From an uncultured Prevotella sp. (GTDB taxonomy: Bacteria > Bacteroidota > Bacteroidia > Bacteroidales > Bacteroidaceae), in assembly GCA_900315525.1 (NCBI GenBank), contig OMZO01000002.1, forward strand, positions 62,001 to 126,000: a stretch of 64,000 nt of DNA, read 5' to 3'. The number at the start of each line of letters is the position of its first letter. The stretch's first letter is position 1. Of this stretch, positions 1 through 8,809 are shown piece after piece. The position numbers were made by a program, and so were the translations under genes. Under the pieces are notes generated by a model. It was not told the DNA's origin, searched no databases, and saw only the letters and a list, made by a program, of their open reading frames with translations.

Positions 1-176
1 TCCATTCTCACTGAATGATGGATAATGGCATGCCTGCCCCGATGCTGATAGAGAGGGGCTAATAACCTGATGAACCATCGTGGTCGCGTCTCCACCTGAT
101 TCATAATCAGCCAGTCCACCATTCTTTTCAGTCTGGGGTTACTCTTAAATTTCGCTCTGACTTCTTCGTGATTCAT
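1..176 (-). CDS. Hexapeptide-repeat acyltransferase, N-terminal fragment (runs off window)
   Basis: Only the first 58 codons lie in the window; the gene continues past base 1. The start is the ATG at 174-176, and the peptide begins MNHEEVRAKFKSNPRLKR, followed by VDWLIMNQ and RPRWFIRLLAPLYQHRG. From memory of the family, this N-terminus is typical of Bacteroidales left-handed beta-helix (LbetaH) O-acetyltransferases of the WcaF/WbbJ type, which acetylate sugars in surface polysaccharides. It overlaps the end of the upstream glycosyltransferase by 32 bases, in another frame, so it is probably the next gene of the same minus-strand operon. The catalytic hexapeptide repeats are outside the window, so the family call rests on the N-terminus alone. 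Confidence 0.6.
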   Translation of the reverse strand, partial: MNHEEVRAKFKSNPRLKRMVDWLIMNQVETRPRWFIRLLAPLYQHRGRHAIIHHSVRM

Positions 177-1356
177 GACTTGTTGCTTCTATGAGTTGTT
201 TCCACTGTTTGATGATATGATCCACTTCAAACCGTTGTGATATTTCGATGGCTTCTTTGGATTTTTTGCCCCAGTCTAACCTGGTTGCATCTTCCAATCG
301 TTGCGCCAGTTCGTCAATGTCACCGTTCTTGAAGTAGAGACCGAAGTCGCCCATGATTTCTCGGCTGGTAGGTAAGTCTGATGATACGACAGGAAGCCCG
401 TGAGCCATAGCCTCTACCATTACTAATCCAAACCCTTCCCATCGAGAACTGAGCACATAGACTTGTGCCTGAGAGTAATAGTCTTGTACATGGTTTGTGA
501 AGGGGTGGATGGTTACCCTGTCAGTTAAGTGATATTTCTCAATTAGTTTTCTATACATTTTCTCTTCCACGCCTTCACCAACAATATCTAAGTGCCATTC
601 GGAATTTTTCTGGGCAAAGATATGGAATGCCTCGATGAGCAGGTCAAATCCCTTATGACGGTGTGAGAACCTTCCTACAGCAAGGAACCGTTTTGAATCT
701 CCTTTGGAAACCTCACCTGGTTCAAGTGTCAAGGGATTATAAATGACAGTTGGTTTGAAAACAGGATCATAATTATGATAGGTGTCTGCATCATGATGGC
801 ATAATAACACGACATGGTCTAATTTTCTGAACTGATAGACATAATGTCGCTTTCTGGCTCCCCCGATATAGATAAAGTTATCGCCAAATAGTGCTTCGAA
901 AGAGTTATGTATCCATCCAATGGTCTTTACGCCTGGCAGATGCTTCTTGATAGTCGCCAGCCTGCCACTCAATGGTGCGTGAACACCAATGATGGTCTGA
1001 TAGTTGCCGGCCTTGAGTTCTGTAATAAGTACCTTTCTCAGTTCTGACGGGAATGAACTGTGTGCATAGAGATCTGATGTCCATTGGGATTGGGGCATTA
1101 GGCGCATATATAGTCCGCTGTAAGCCTTGCACAGTTTATTCTTGAAATATCCGATTGGCGGATACGATATGAAACGATAGTGAATGTCAGATTGCTCCAG
1201 ATCATACAAAGTGAGATTCTTGGCCTCTGGTTTGTCAAAAGTGACGATGGTGATATCGTGACTTTTGGATAGTTCCTTAGCTATCACGGCAGTGACACGC
1301 TGGACACCACCAATGCTAAAAATACTATCAACCAAAAAGCAAATTCTCTGTTTCAT
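145..1356 (-). CDS. GT4 glycosyltransferase
   Basis: A 403-residue GT-B retaining glycosyltransferase that probably adds a sugar to a lipid-linked polysaccharide intermediate on the cytoplasmic face of the inner membrane. It opens with MKQRICFLVDSIFSIGGVQRV, the GG(V/I)(E/Q)R donor/acceptor loop of GT4 enzymes. The C-terminal half has FLAVGRFSHRHKGFDLLIEA and the E-x7-E motif in SSRWEGFGLVMVEAMAHGLP (the nucleotide-sugar site). The chosen ATG (1354-1356) overlaps the stop of the upstream gene as ATGA, which argues against a longer start 14 codons earlier. It is the second gene of a minus-strand operon that ends in an acyltransferase. Donor and acceptor sugars cannot be read from sequence. Confidence 0.88.
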   Translation of the reverse strand: MKQRICFLVDSIFSIGGVQRVTAVIAKELSKSHDITIVTFDKPEAKNLTLYDLEQSDIHYRFISYPPIGYFKNKLCKAYSGLYMRLMPQSQWTSDLYAHSSFPSELRKVLITELKAGNYQTIIGVHAPLSGRLATIKKHLPGVKTIGWIHNSFEALFGDNFIYIGGARKRHYVYQFRKLDHVVLLCHHDADTYHNYDPVFKPTVIYNPLTLEPGEVSKGDSKRFLAVGRFSHRHKGFDLLIEAFHIFAQKNSEWHLDIVGEGVEEKMYRKLIEKYHLTDRVTIHPFTNHVQDYYSQAQVYVLSSRWEGFGLVMVEAMAHGLPVVSSDLPTSREIMGDFGLYFKNGDIDELAQRLEDATRLDWGKKSKEAIEISQRFEVDHIIKQWKQLIEATSHESRRSQSEI

Positions 1357-2468
1357 TTGTAGGTTTCTGAAATGACGTGTTTCATTTGGTGCTCCCAAGA
1401 CAAATCCTTGATAGAGTCTCTGATCTCAGCAGCAGATATCAACAGGTTCTGGTGGAAATGGATAATCTTTTGAATGTCCACAGGACTTTCATCTGCAGGC
1501 ATTTTCAAGACGTACGGCCTGTCATCGAAGTCACTATCGGTTTCCGAGTAGGTAAATGGGATGCCGCGAGCGGCATATTCTCTGTTTTTGAGCGTCTTGA
1601 TTTTTTGGATGCCAACTCTGTGACGTCCAAGGCTCCCAATGCCAAAATCGCACATGTTGAATAGCTTATCAAGTTCTTCCCCATGCTTTTTCCCATAAAG
1701 AATGACGTAGTCCTCCATGTGGTTTTCTGCTATCAGCTGTTTGAATTCGTTTTCTCCTTCGGCAGAATAGAAATAGCCAACTACATGGAATTTTACGATG
1801 TATTTCTGGGACTGAGAGTAATAATTTGCCAATCCTTTAACAAGTCTGTCAAATCCATGCCATCTGTGAATTTCTGCCACACCAATTAGGTTTAATGTTT
1901 GGGAAGTATCGTTGACGGTGGTCTTCATACTCACATGCTCGAAATCTATCCCATTGGAAATCCTAATGGTCCTTTGGCCGAAAATCTGTGGATAGTCAGA
2001 GAATGTAACAATGGCATCCAACTCTTTGGCGAGGTGTTTCCTGAATAATTTGTCCTGAAAAATCTGTTTGCTCATTCCTTGCGCCTTGTATTCAGAGTCG
2101 TATGGGTAGGTAGGTATCTCCATCACCACTTTCATGCCAGCCGCTTTCATTTGCCTCACCATATGGATGGTAAATGGATTCGCATTGTGATTCGAGCGAA
2201 TATATACGAATTCAATCTGGTTGTCAAGGGCAAATCTTACAATCGAAGAGAATTCTGTCCTCTTTTTGATCTTACTCATTATTCCCGTGCCATAGTCTGC
2301 AATGGTTGTACCGTCAACAATCCTTCTTTTGGTTGTTGATTCGTCCATATAGCAGAGATGAACCTCCATACCGCAGGCCTTGAGTGCATCGACCTGATAT
2401 GAGATTTTTTTGCTGATCCCGTTGTTGGGATCAAATCCATGGAATATGAGGAAGAGAGCTTTTTTCAT
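1353..2468 (-). CDS. Glycosyltransferase, GT4-like
   Basis: A 371-residue GT-B-like protein. The N-terminus MKKALFLIFHGFDPNNGIS and IGVAEIHRWHGFDRLVKGLA in the second domain fit a GT4-type fold, but the classical C-terminal E-x7-E motif is weak: the region reads FGIGSLGRHRVGIQKIKTLKNREYAARGIPF, with the Glu before YAARGIPF as the likely second glutamate. It is first in the minus-strand operon and is translationally coupled to the next GT by an ATGA overlap. The start at 2466-2468 was chosen because it follows a promoter (2492-2523) and matches the usual family N-terminus. It probably acts on the same glycan as the plus-strand GT block across the divergent promoter region. Confidence 0.75.
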   Translation of the reverse strand: MKKALFLIFHGFDPNNGISKKISYQVDALKACGMEVHLCYMDESTTKRRIVDGTTIADYGTGIMSKIKKRTEFSSIVRFALDNQIEFVYIRSNHNANPFTIHMVRQMKAAGMKVVMEIPTYPYDSEYKAQGMSKQIFQDKLFRKHLAKELDAIVTFSDYPQIFGQRTIRISNGIDFEHVSMKTTVNDTSQTLNLIGVAEIHRWHGFDRLVKGLANYYSQSQKYIVKFHVVGYFYSAEGENEFKQLIAENHMEDYVILYGKKHGEELDKLFNMCDFGIGSLGRHRVGIQKIKTLKNREYAARGIPFTYSETDSDFDDRPYVLKMPADESPVDIQKIIHFHQNLLISAAEIRDSIKDLSWEHQMKHVISETYK

Positions 2469-2491
2469 GTTCTCTGTTTTGTAATTTGGTG

Positions 2492-2523
2492 CTAAGGTAG
2501 TTATTTTTCTGAAATCTTCCAAA
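2492..2523 (-). promoter_or_regulatory. Bacteroidota promoter for the leftward GT operon
   Basis: Read on the minus strand: TTTG at 2520-2523, a 20-base spacer, then TACCTTAG at 2492-2499, one mismatch from TAnnTTTG. It lies 24 bases before the start at 2468 and is arranged divergently from the plus-strand promoter at 2539-2569. Confidence 0.55.
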
Positions 2524-2538
2524 TATTTGGCTCTTTTT

Positions 2539-2569
2539 TTTGTGTTCTCAATAATTATTTGTACATTTG
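2539..2569 (+). promoter_or_regulatory. Bacteroidota promoter for the rightward GT operon
   Basis: TTTG at 2539-2542, a 19-base spacer, and a perfect TAnnTTTG (TACATTTG) at 2562-2569, 28 bases before the ATG at 2598. This fits the -33/-7 consensus of Bacteroidota sigma-ABfr promoters. Confidence 0.7.
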
Positions 2570-2597
2570 CGAGGTATTCCTGATAAGGATAAGGAAA

Positions 2598-3758
2598 ATG
2601 AGTGATTCAAAATATAAGATTGTCTATTGCACCCCCGCTTTGTATTCTGCAGGCGGTGTTGAGCGGATAGTCTCAGTCAAAGCCAGTTATTTTGCTGATG
2701 TCTTGGGGTATGATGTCACTGTGATTGTCACAGAAGGGAAGGGTAGGGCATCATTCTTCCCATTGTCGGATAAAGTGAAGGTTGTTAACTTTGAGTTGGG
2801 CTTTGAGGAACTGTGGAGAGCATCATTTTTCCGAAAAGTTCTCTTGTATCTTCAGAAGCAGAGGCAGTTTAAGAAGTTGCTGACAGCAGAACTGATGCGT
2901 ATCCGTCCAAATTTCACAATCAGTATGCTTCGTCGGGAAATCAATTTCCTGACAGACATCCCTGATGGCAGTAAGAAGATCGGAGAACTGCATCTTAGCA
3001 GGAAAAATTTTAGAAAACTTGAGAGTCGTCATTATAACTTTTTCAAGAAGTTTTTCGCAAAGGTGTGGATGTGCGATTTGATTCAAAAACTGAAGAAATT
3101 AGACAGACTGGTTGTTTTGACGGAGAAGAGTAAGGCTTTATGGCCAGAACTGTCAAATGTAGAAGTGATACCAGATCCTCTGCCATTCCAGGTAGATGCA
3201 AAGTCTGATCTTTATGCTAAGCGTATTATTACCATCGGCCGTTATGCTTATCAGAAAGGTTATGATATGTTGTTACGTGCATGGGCTGAAATTGAGAAGA
3301 AATATCCAGACTGGCAATTGGCTATTTACGGAATGGGAAATCAGGATTCGTTACGGAACCAGATGAGAGACCTAGGTATCGATGAAGACCGTTGTTTGTT
3401 GAATGGCCCAGTCAATGATGTGGCCAAAGAATATCAGAATAGTTCCGTATTTGTCTTGCCTTCCCGTTTCGAAGGCTTTGGCCTTGTCATTATTGAGGCG
3501 ATGTCTTGTGGTGTGCCTGTGGTGGCTTTCAACTGTCCGATGGGGCCCGATGAAATTATCTCAGACGGTGAGGATGGCTTTTTGGTACCTGTTGGCGATG
3601 TCCATGCTTTAGCTGAAAAATTGCAAACACTGATGCAGAATCAGGAATTACGGATGAAGTTCTCTGAGACAGCCTATCGCAATTCAGCCCGATACCGTAT
3701 AGAAAAGATTTCCAATCAATGGATTCAATTGTTTGCCCAATTGACAACAGAGGAATGA
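2598..3758 (+). CDS. GT4 glycosyltransferase
   Basis: A 386-residue GT4 enzyme. It begins MSDSKYKIVYCTPALYSAGG followed by VERI, the standard GT4 N-terminal loop. The second domain has IITIGRYAYQKGYDMLLRAW and the E-x7-E nucleotide-sugar motif in SRFEGFGLVIIEAMSCGVP. The ATG at 2598 follows an AAGGA-rich stretch and sits downstream of a consensus promoter; an in-frame ATG 13 codons earlier overlaps the promoter and is unlikely. Its stop overlaps the next GT2 gene by 4 bases (ATGA). It is the first gene of the rightward glycosyltransferase operon; its sugar specificity is unknown. Confidence 0.88.
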   Translation: MSDSKYKIVYCTPALYSAGGVERIVSVKASYFADVLGYDVTVIVTEGKGRASFFPLSDKVKVVNFELGFEELWRASFFRKVLLYLQKQRQFKKLLTAELMRIRPNFTISMLRREINFLTDIPDGSKKIGELHLSRKNFRKLESRHYNFFKKFFAKVWMCDLIQKLKKLDRLVVLTEKSKALWPELSNVEVIPDPLPFQVDAKSDLYAKRIITIGRYAYQKGYDMLLRAWAEIEKKYPDWQLAIYGMGNQDSLRNQMRDLGIDEDRCLLNGPVNDVAKEYQNSSVFVLPSRFEGFGLVIIEAMSCGVPVVAFNCPMGPDEIISDGEDGFLVPVGDVHALAEKLQTLMQNQELRMKFSETAYRNSARYRIEKISNQWIQLFAQLTTEE

Positions 3759-4780
3759 AATATGATGTCACCATAGGTATTCCCGTTTATAATGTGGAAC
3801 CATATATCACTCAGTCCTTGGAATCCGCATTAGCCCAAACCTATCCTTCTATTGAGTTCTTACTTGTGGATGATTTTAGCAGTGATTTGTCTGCAGATAT
3901 TGTCCGACGATTTCAAATGAATCATCCACGTGGTGCTGATATCCGATTACTTTCAAATCCTAATAATCTTGGTGTTTCTGCCTCACGAAACAGAATTATC
4001 GATGAGGCTCGAGGAGAATACCTTTTTTTTATGGATGCCGACGATGTGATTGTTGAGAATGCCATCAGTTTGTTAATGTATCAACTTCAGTTGTACCAGG
4101 CAGAAATAGCTTTTGGATCTTATGAGAAGACTGAAACTTCTGGTTTAAGAACTCTATATCAATATTCTGATATACAGCTACTTGAGAAAGATGCTTTTGC
4201 GAACTTTTCTTATCGTAAATTCGGCGGTATTCAAGCTTCTGCTTGCAATTATCTTGTAAAGTTGTCTGTCTTACGGGAAAACCATCTTCGCTTTGTTGAA
4301 GTGAATTATTGGGAAGATTTGGTTTTTACATTCGACTTGGTGACATACATCCATCGTGCCGTTTTGACAAGTCAGATAACTTATTATTATCAGTGTCGTG
4401 AAAATTCGTTATCCAATTATCAGGCAAGACAGGAGATTAGTAAAGATGAAATCCTGAATAATGTGAAAGCAATAGATGTTCTGAAAGCAAATACTCAGCG
4501 TTATTCATGTAAGCCATATTATCCCAAACGTTGCTATGTGGTTATGATGACTTATTTTTACATGATTTGCAATATCTTGAAACGAGGAAAGCATGTCCAA
4601 CCGCCATTTACATACCAAGAAATCAGAAGCCTCATGTCCCATCCTGCTACATTGAAGGAGATATGTTCTTTCCAGCATGCGTGTTTTAAGAATTTACTCC
4701 TTTTTCTGATAGGCAAATTACCTTCATTTTTGTGTGTCGAGACCATCAGATGTCTTGGTAAAATAAAAAAAATAGTATAA
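3755..4780 (+). CDS. GT2 family glycosyltransferase
   Basis: A 341-residue inverting GT-A enzyme. The N-terminal domain has VTIGIPVYNVEPYITQSLES, then FLLVDDFSSD and the metal-binding DxD in YLFFMDADDVI. YWEDLVFTFDLV around residue 190 supplies the usual ED acidic pair. The C-terminal third is less conserved and contains basic and hydrophobic stretches suited to membrane contact. The start at 3755 overlaps the preceding stop (ATGA), which indicates translational coupling; an upstream in-frame ATG lies inside the previous gene and is rejected. It probably extends the same glycan as the neighbouring GT4 enzymes. Confidence 0.87.
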   Translation: MKYDVTIGIPVYNVEPYITQSLESALAQTYPSIEFLLVDDFSSDLSADIVRRFQMNHPRGADIRLLSNPNNLGVSASRNRIIDEARGEYLFFMDADDVIVENAISLLMYQLQLYQAEIAFGSYEKTETSGLRTLYQYSDIQLLEKDAFANFSYRKFGGIQASACNYLVKLSVLRENHLRFVEVNYWEDLVFTFDLVTYIHRAVLTSQITYYYQCRENSLSNYQARQEISKDEILNNVKAIDVLKANTQRYSCKPYYPKRCYVVMMTYFYMICNILKRGKHVQPPFTYQEIRSLMSHPATLKEICSFQHACFKNLLLFLIGKLPSFLCVETIRCLGKIKKIV

Positions 4781-4782
4781 AA

Positions 4783-4814
4783 TTTGGAGTTTTCATAAAA
4801 ATATCTTATCTTCG
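4783..4814 (+). promoter_or_regulatory. Probable Bacteroidota promoter
   Basis: TTTG at 4783-4786, a 20-base spacer, and TATCTTCG at 4807-4814, one mismatch from TAnnTTTG, in the only sizeable gap within this part of the GT block. The next start is at 4844. Confidence 0.5.
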
Positions 4815-4843
4815 CACACAGAAAATGAATAATATGTAATCTT

Positions 4844-5701
4844 ATGACCCAGTGGTACGATAAATACCTTTCGGTTTATGGCAAACCCTTCAGTGAAGTC
4901 CCGCAGGATGTCATTGCTGGAACTCGTGAACGATTGACAAAGTTGCAAAGTGAAAACCCTTTAGCGTCAATCGTTGTCATAGGTTATAATGAAGAGACGC
5001 ATTTACAGGCTTGTTTGTGGGCTATAAGTGATATTGTCTGTAATTATCCTGTAGAGGTTATTGGTGTTGATAACGATTCAAATGATCGGACTGCTGAGAT
5101 TTTTGAGAAATCAGGTATTCCATATTATACCGAATACCAGCATTCTTGTGGTTATGCACGTCGTTGTGGGTTGCAGCATGCTCGAGGTAGATTTTATTTT
5201 GATGTTGATAGTGACACCCTTTATCCTCCTCTATATTATGAATTAATGATAGAACAACTGCTGAAACCTGGGGTCGTTGCGGTTTCCGCTACTTGGACTT
5301 ACTTCCCAGATGAGAAACATGGTAAGTTGGGCTTGAAATTATTTGAACTATGTCGTGATCTCTTTCTCTATATTCAACACTTTAAACGACCAGAGTTAAG
5401 TGTCCGTGGTCTAGTTTTCGCATATAATGCGGACTTTGGCCGTAAAGAAGAATATCGAGTCGATATCATTCGCGGAGAGGATGGGTCAATGGCTCTATCA
5501 TTAAAAAAATATGGAAAGATTAAGTTCGTTCGAGACCGCCGGTGTCGGGCTATTACAGGTTATGGCACTATAGGAGATCAGTCTTTGTGGCAAAGTTTTG
5601 TTCAGCATGTCAAGATACAGAGCAAAGGTATCTCGCGCATTTTCTATAAGAAAGACCACTATGAAGATAGTGATGATAACTTAGTGAAACCGAAAAGATG
5701 A
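4844..5701 (+). CDS. GT2 family glycosyltransferase
   Basis: A 285-residue GT-A enzyme. About 40 residues precede the catalytic core, which starts at ASIVVIGYNEETHLQACLWA, with EVIGVDNDSNDRTAEIFEK and the DxD in FYFDVDSDTLYP. A later IIRGEDGSMALSL segment resembles the acceptor-side acidic motif. The C-terminus has no clear membrane segment. The gene has its own likely promoter and is joined to the following GT4 gene by an ATGA overlap at 5698-5701. It is expected to act in the cytoplasm on an undecaprenyl-linked acceptor. Confidence 0.85.
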   Translation: MTQWYDKYLSVYGKPFSEVPQDVIAGTRERLTKLQSENPLASIVVIGYNEETHLQACLWAISDIVCNYPVEVIGVDNDSNDRTAEIFEKSGIPYYTEYQHSCGYARRCGLQHARGRFYFDVDSDTLYPPLYYELMIEQLLKPGVVAVSATWTYFPDEKHGKLGLKLFELCRDLFLYIQHFKRPELSVRGLVFAYNADFGRKEEYRVDIIRGEDGSMALSLKKYGKIKFVRDRRCRAITGYGTIGDQSLWQSFVQHVKIQSKGISRIFYKKDHYEDSDDNLVKPKR

Positions 5702-6855
5702 AAATCGTATATGTTTATCCTCATTTTAGAGATTTTGGGGGGACGGAACGAGTTTTGATTGACAAAATGAATTATTTTGCCAGTCAAGAAGGCTATGAGG
5801 TGTATTCCATAACTCATGAACAGGGAAACTATCCAATGGCTTATAAAATGTCTCCTCAGGTTAAGCATATTGATTTAGGATTACGTTATGGTCCATTGTT
5901 CAAGTACAATAGTTTAGTCCGTACCTTTAAAGGATTACAATTTGATAGGTTGCTAAAGTCTCGCTATGATGAATTAGTGCAATCCTTGAAGCCGGATATT
6001 GTAATCGCTACTACATATTATAATAATTTGATATCAATAGTTGGATCATGTCCTGTACCTTATGTGCGCATCTTGGAATCACACATTGATAAACGCTATA
6101 TTTTGAACAATGATCCTCTTAATCGTAAGAGTCTCCTAAGGTGGCTTCATACCTCATTTTTAATGAAATCTATTACTCGTTCTGCTCGTCTTTTTGATTT
6201 GTTAGTAACATTAAATAAAGAAGACATGAAGGATTGGTCCGAATATGTAAAGACGACAGTGATATCAAATGTCGTACATCTGAATCCAACAAACAAGATC
6301 AGTGACAGAACATCCAAACGTGTCATCTTTGTAGGTCGTTATACAGAACAAAAGGGCATTGATGACTTGTTTAAAGTGTGGCAAATAGTACATTTAAAGT
6401 ATCCGGACTGGCAACTTGATTTGTACGGAGAAGGTCATATGATGGGAAAATTACTATATGAGGCCAAGCGTCTCAATATTGGTATTGAAGTCCATAAACC
6501 CTGTAGTGACATATTTGCAAAATATATAGAAAGTTCAATCCTTGTGATGTCTTCTGTATTTGAACCTTTTGGCCTTGTTCTTCCTGAAGCGATGAGTTGT
6601 GGCTTACCTGTTGTGGCATTTAATTGTCCATATGGCCCCAAAGACATCATTGAAGATGGGAAAACAGGTTTTCTTATACCTGATCGAGACATTTCGTGTT
6701 ATGCAGAGAAGGTTTGCGAATTGATAGAGTCTTATGACTTACGTAAGGAAATGGGTGAAGCTGCTGTTATTTCTTCACAACGCTATTCGTTTGATAAGGT
6801 TATGCCACGGTGGAAAGATCTTTTTGAAAAATTGACAAAGTCTTCTGTGTCATGA
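5698..6855 (+). CDS. GT4 glycosyltransferase
   Basis: A 385-residue GT4 enzyme beginning MKIVYVYPHFRDFGGTERVL, with IDKMNYFASQEGYEV as the start of the first Rossmann domain. The second domain has VIFVGRYTEQKGIDDLFKVW and E-x7-E in SVFEPFGLVLPEAMSCGLP. It overlaps the genes on both sides by 4 bases (ATGA). It is clearly paralogous to the next gene (shared FGGTERVL/WGGIERIL, DKMN, EQGNYP/DQGDHP and EPFGLV blocks), which suggests tandem duplication and divergence to new linkage specificity. Confidence 0.88.
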   Translation: MKIVYVYPHFRDFGGTERVLIDKMNYFASQEGYEVYSITHEQGNYPMAYKMSPQVKHIDLGLRYGPLFKYNSLVRTFKGLQFDRLLKSRYDELVQSLKPDIVIATTYYNNLISIVGSCPVPYVRILESHIDKRYILNNDPLNRKSLLRWLHTSFLMKSITRSARLFDLLVTLNKEDMKDWSEYVKTTVISNVVHLNPTNKISDRTSKRVIFVGRYTEQKGIDDLFKVWQIVHLKYPDWQLDLYGEGHMMGKLLYEAKRLNIGIEVHKPCSDIFAKYIESSILVMSSVFEPFGLVLPEAMSCGLPVVAFNCPYGPKDIIEDGKTGFLIPDRDISCYAEKVCELIESYDLRKEMGEAAVISSQRYSFDKVMPRWKDLFEKLTKSSVS

Positions 6856-7976
6856 AGATACTTTATTTGTTCAGATCACTGGCGGTCTGGGGAGGTATAG
6901 AGCGGATTCTTGTTGATAAAATGAACTGGCTGGCCTCAAAAGGTGGCATAGAGGTTTGTATGTTGACGACGGACCAAGGAGATCATCCTATTCCCTATCA
7001 GGTTAATGATAAGATCCATATTGATGATTTGGGTATCAATTTTCATCGAAAATATCAGTTCGGCTATCTAGAACGTATGGGCATCTCTTATCTGATGCGC
7101 CACCAATATAAAAAAAGTCTAACAAATTGTATAAACCGAATTCTGCCTGATGTCATTGTTTGCACTACAGCTGACCCGATTGATATTATAACAGAAGTTA
7201 AGGGAAGAATCCCCTTGGTCGTAGAGTCTCATTCAATTTGTAGTCGGACTATTGAGCAAGGAAAGTATGCTGTGTTGCGAAAATATCGTCGCTTTATATT
7301 TTTTAAATCACTTTCAAAGGCTGAATGCGTAGTGGCTTTAACGAAAGGAGATGCTGAGGAATGGCGTCATTTCCATCATCATGTAATAGTTATTCCCAAT
7401 ATGCTTCATCCCTGTAAGATTGAACCCTCTTCTTTGAATTCAAAGCATGTGATTTGGGTGGGGCGTTTTGATTATCAAAAACGGGCTGAGGTCGCTATTG
7501 GCATTTGGAAACAAGTGGCCAATCGGTATCCTGATTGGTGCTTGGATATCTATGGGGAAGGAGAGTACGAGTCTGAAGTAACCTTAATGGCTTCGTCGGC
7601 GCAGAATGTTTTTGTTCATAAGCCAACATCTCATATTTTTGATTGTTATTCCAATAGCTCCATCTTGATGTCTACCTCTTTGTTTGAGCCTTTTGGCTTG
7701 GTGATAGCAGAAGCTATGAGTTGTGGCTTGCCTGTTGTCGCCTTTGATTGTCCCTATGGTCCTGCGGCTATCATCAGCGAAGGTGTGAACGGCTTTCTGA
7801 TTCCTTTTGACAATATGCACTTTTTCGCTGATAAGTTGTCATTATTAATAGAAGATACTTCACTTAGAAAGCAAATGGGACAGGCTGCATTAGATTCCTC
7901 GGATAGGTTTAATGCTGACCTTGTTATGTCCCAATGGCTGGCTCTGTTTGATGAATTATCTAAAAAACATAAGTAA
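6852..7976 (+). CDS. GT4 glycosyltransferase (paralogue of upstream gene)
   Basis: A 374-residue GT4 enzyme beginning MKILYLFRSLAVWGGIERIL. Downstream motifs are VIWVGRFDYQKRAEVAIGIW and E-x7-E in SLFEPFGLVIAEAMSCGLP. The start overlaps the upstream stop as ATGA. The similarity along the whole length to the preceding gene, including DKMNWLASKGG and FDCPYGPAAII, points to a local duplication. It ends in a short gap that carries the promoter for the GT32 gene. Confidence 0.87.
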   Translation: MKILYLFRSLAVWGGIERILVDKMNWLASKGGIEVCMLTTDQGDHPIPYQVNDKIHIDDLGINFHRKYQFGYLERMGISYLMRHQYKKSLTNCINRILPDVIVCTTADPIDIITEVKGRIPLVVESHSICSRTIEQGKYAVLRKYRRFIFFKSLSKAECVVALTKGDAEEWRHFHHHVIVIPNMLHPCKIEPSSLNSKHVIWVGRFDYQKRAEVAIGIWKQVANRYPDWCLDIYGEGEYESEVTLMASSAQNVFVHKPTSHIFDCYSNSSILMSTSLFEPFGLVIAEAMSCGLPVVAFDCPYGPAAIISEGVNGFLIPFDNMHFFADKLSLLIEDTSLRKQMGQAALDSSDRFNADLVMSQWLALFDELSKKHK

Positions 7977-7978
7977 TA

Positions 7979-8010
7979 TTTGCAGCATTCAAAAATTATT
8001 TTTATTTTTG
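7979..8010 (+). promoter_or_regulatory. Bacteroidota promoter before the GT32 gene
   Basis: TTTG at 7979-7982, a 20-base spacer and a perfect TAnnTTTG (TATTTTTG) at 8003-8010, 27 bases before the ATG at 8038. It probably drives the GT32, GT4 and beta-propeller genes as a sub-operon. Confidence 0.68.
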
Positions 8011-8037
8011 CATCATAAATTGTAATACGCTCTATTT

Positions 8038-8799
8038 ATGATTCCAAAAATCATCCATCTCTGTTGGTTAAGCGGTGATCCATACCCCGCAAAAATTGCT
8101 AGATGTCTCGAAACCTGGAAAAAATATCTGCCCGATTATCAGGTTATGTTATGGGATACCAATCGCTTTGACTTAAACTCATCGATTTGGGTAAAACAGG
8201 CATTTGAGAAAAAGAAGTATGCTTTCGCAGCGGATTATATTCGTTTCTATGCACTTTATCATCATGGTGGTATCTATTTGGATTCAGATGTTGAGGTGAT
8301 TAAATCTTTTGATGACTTGCTGGACTTGCCTTATTTTATAGGGGCTGAGAAAGCTGGTACTCCTGAAGCTGCTATTATGGGATCAGAAAGAGGATGTGAC
8401 TGGATAAAGCAGTGCTTAGACTATTATGATAATAGGTCTTTTATAAAGGAAGATGGTAGTCTAGATATCAGAAAGCTTCCCGAGATTATGGATGAGCAGA
8501 TCCTAAAGCTTAAACCTCTCCGAGTATTGTCTATTAATGAAAGCAAACGAATTCGCACATTTGACTTCTCGAAAGAAGTGCTCATTTTTAATGATGCTTA
8601 TTTCTCGCCAAAAGTTTTCGATTCGCGAGAGGTGGAAATTACACCATATACCTATGCGATACATCACTATCAGAATTCGTGGTTTTCTACCAAAGCAAAA
8701 GCTTACTATCGCTTTAGGTCTTTCTTGATAAAGATTCTTGGATATTCTTTTGTCCGTAGAGCAGAATGTTTTTTGATGCCTTGGAAGTTTAAAAAGTAG
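8038..8799 (+). CDS. GT32 family glycosyltransferase (capsular polysaccharide type)
   Basis: A 253-residue protein with the DXD sugar-binding region of OCH1-like GT32 enzymes. It starts MIPKIIHLCWLSGDPYPAKI, followed by CLETWKKYLPDYQVMLWDT and AADYIRFYALYHHGGIYLDS, where YLDSDVEV is the metal-binding DxD. The C-terminal HHYQNSW motif is also usual for the family. Bacterial members commonly add galactose, mannose or a related sugar to capsule or lipopolysaccharide repeats; the donor here is unknown. Ten bases separate it from the next GT4 gene, so the two are probably cotranscribed. Confidence 0.88.
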   Translation: MIPKIIHLCWLSGDPYPAKIARCLETWKKYLPDYQVMLWDTNRFDLNSSIWVKQAFEKKKYAFAADYIRFYALYHHGGIYLDSDVEVIKSFDDLLDLPYFIGAEKAGTPEAAIMGSERGCDWIKQCLDYYDNRSFIKEDGSLDIRKLPEIMDEQILKLKPLRVLSINESKRIRTFDFSKEVLIFNDAYFSPKVFDSREVEITPYTYAIHHYQNSWFSTKAKAYYRFRSFLIKILGYSFVRRAECFLMPWKFKK

Positions 8800-8809
8800 A
8801 GTTGTACTC

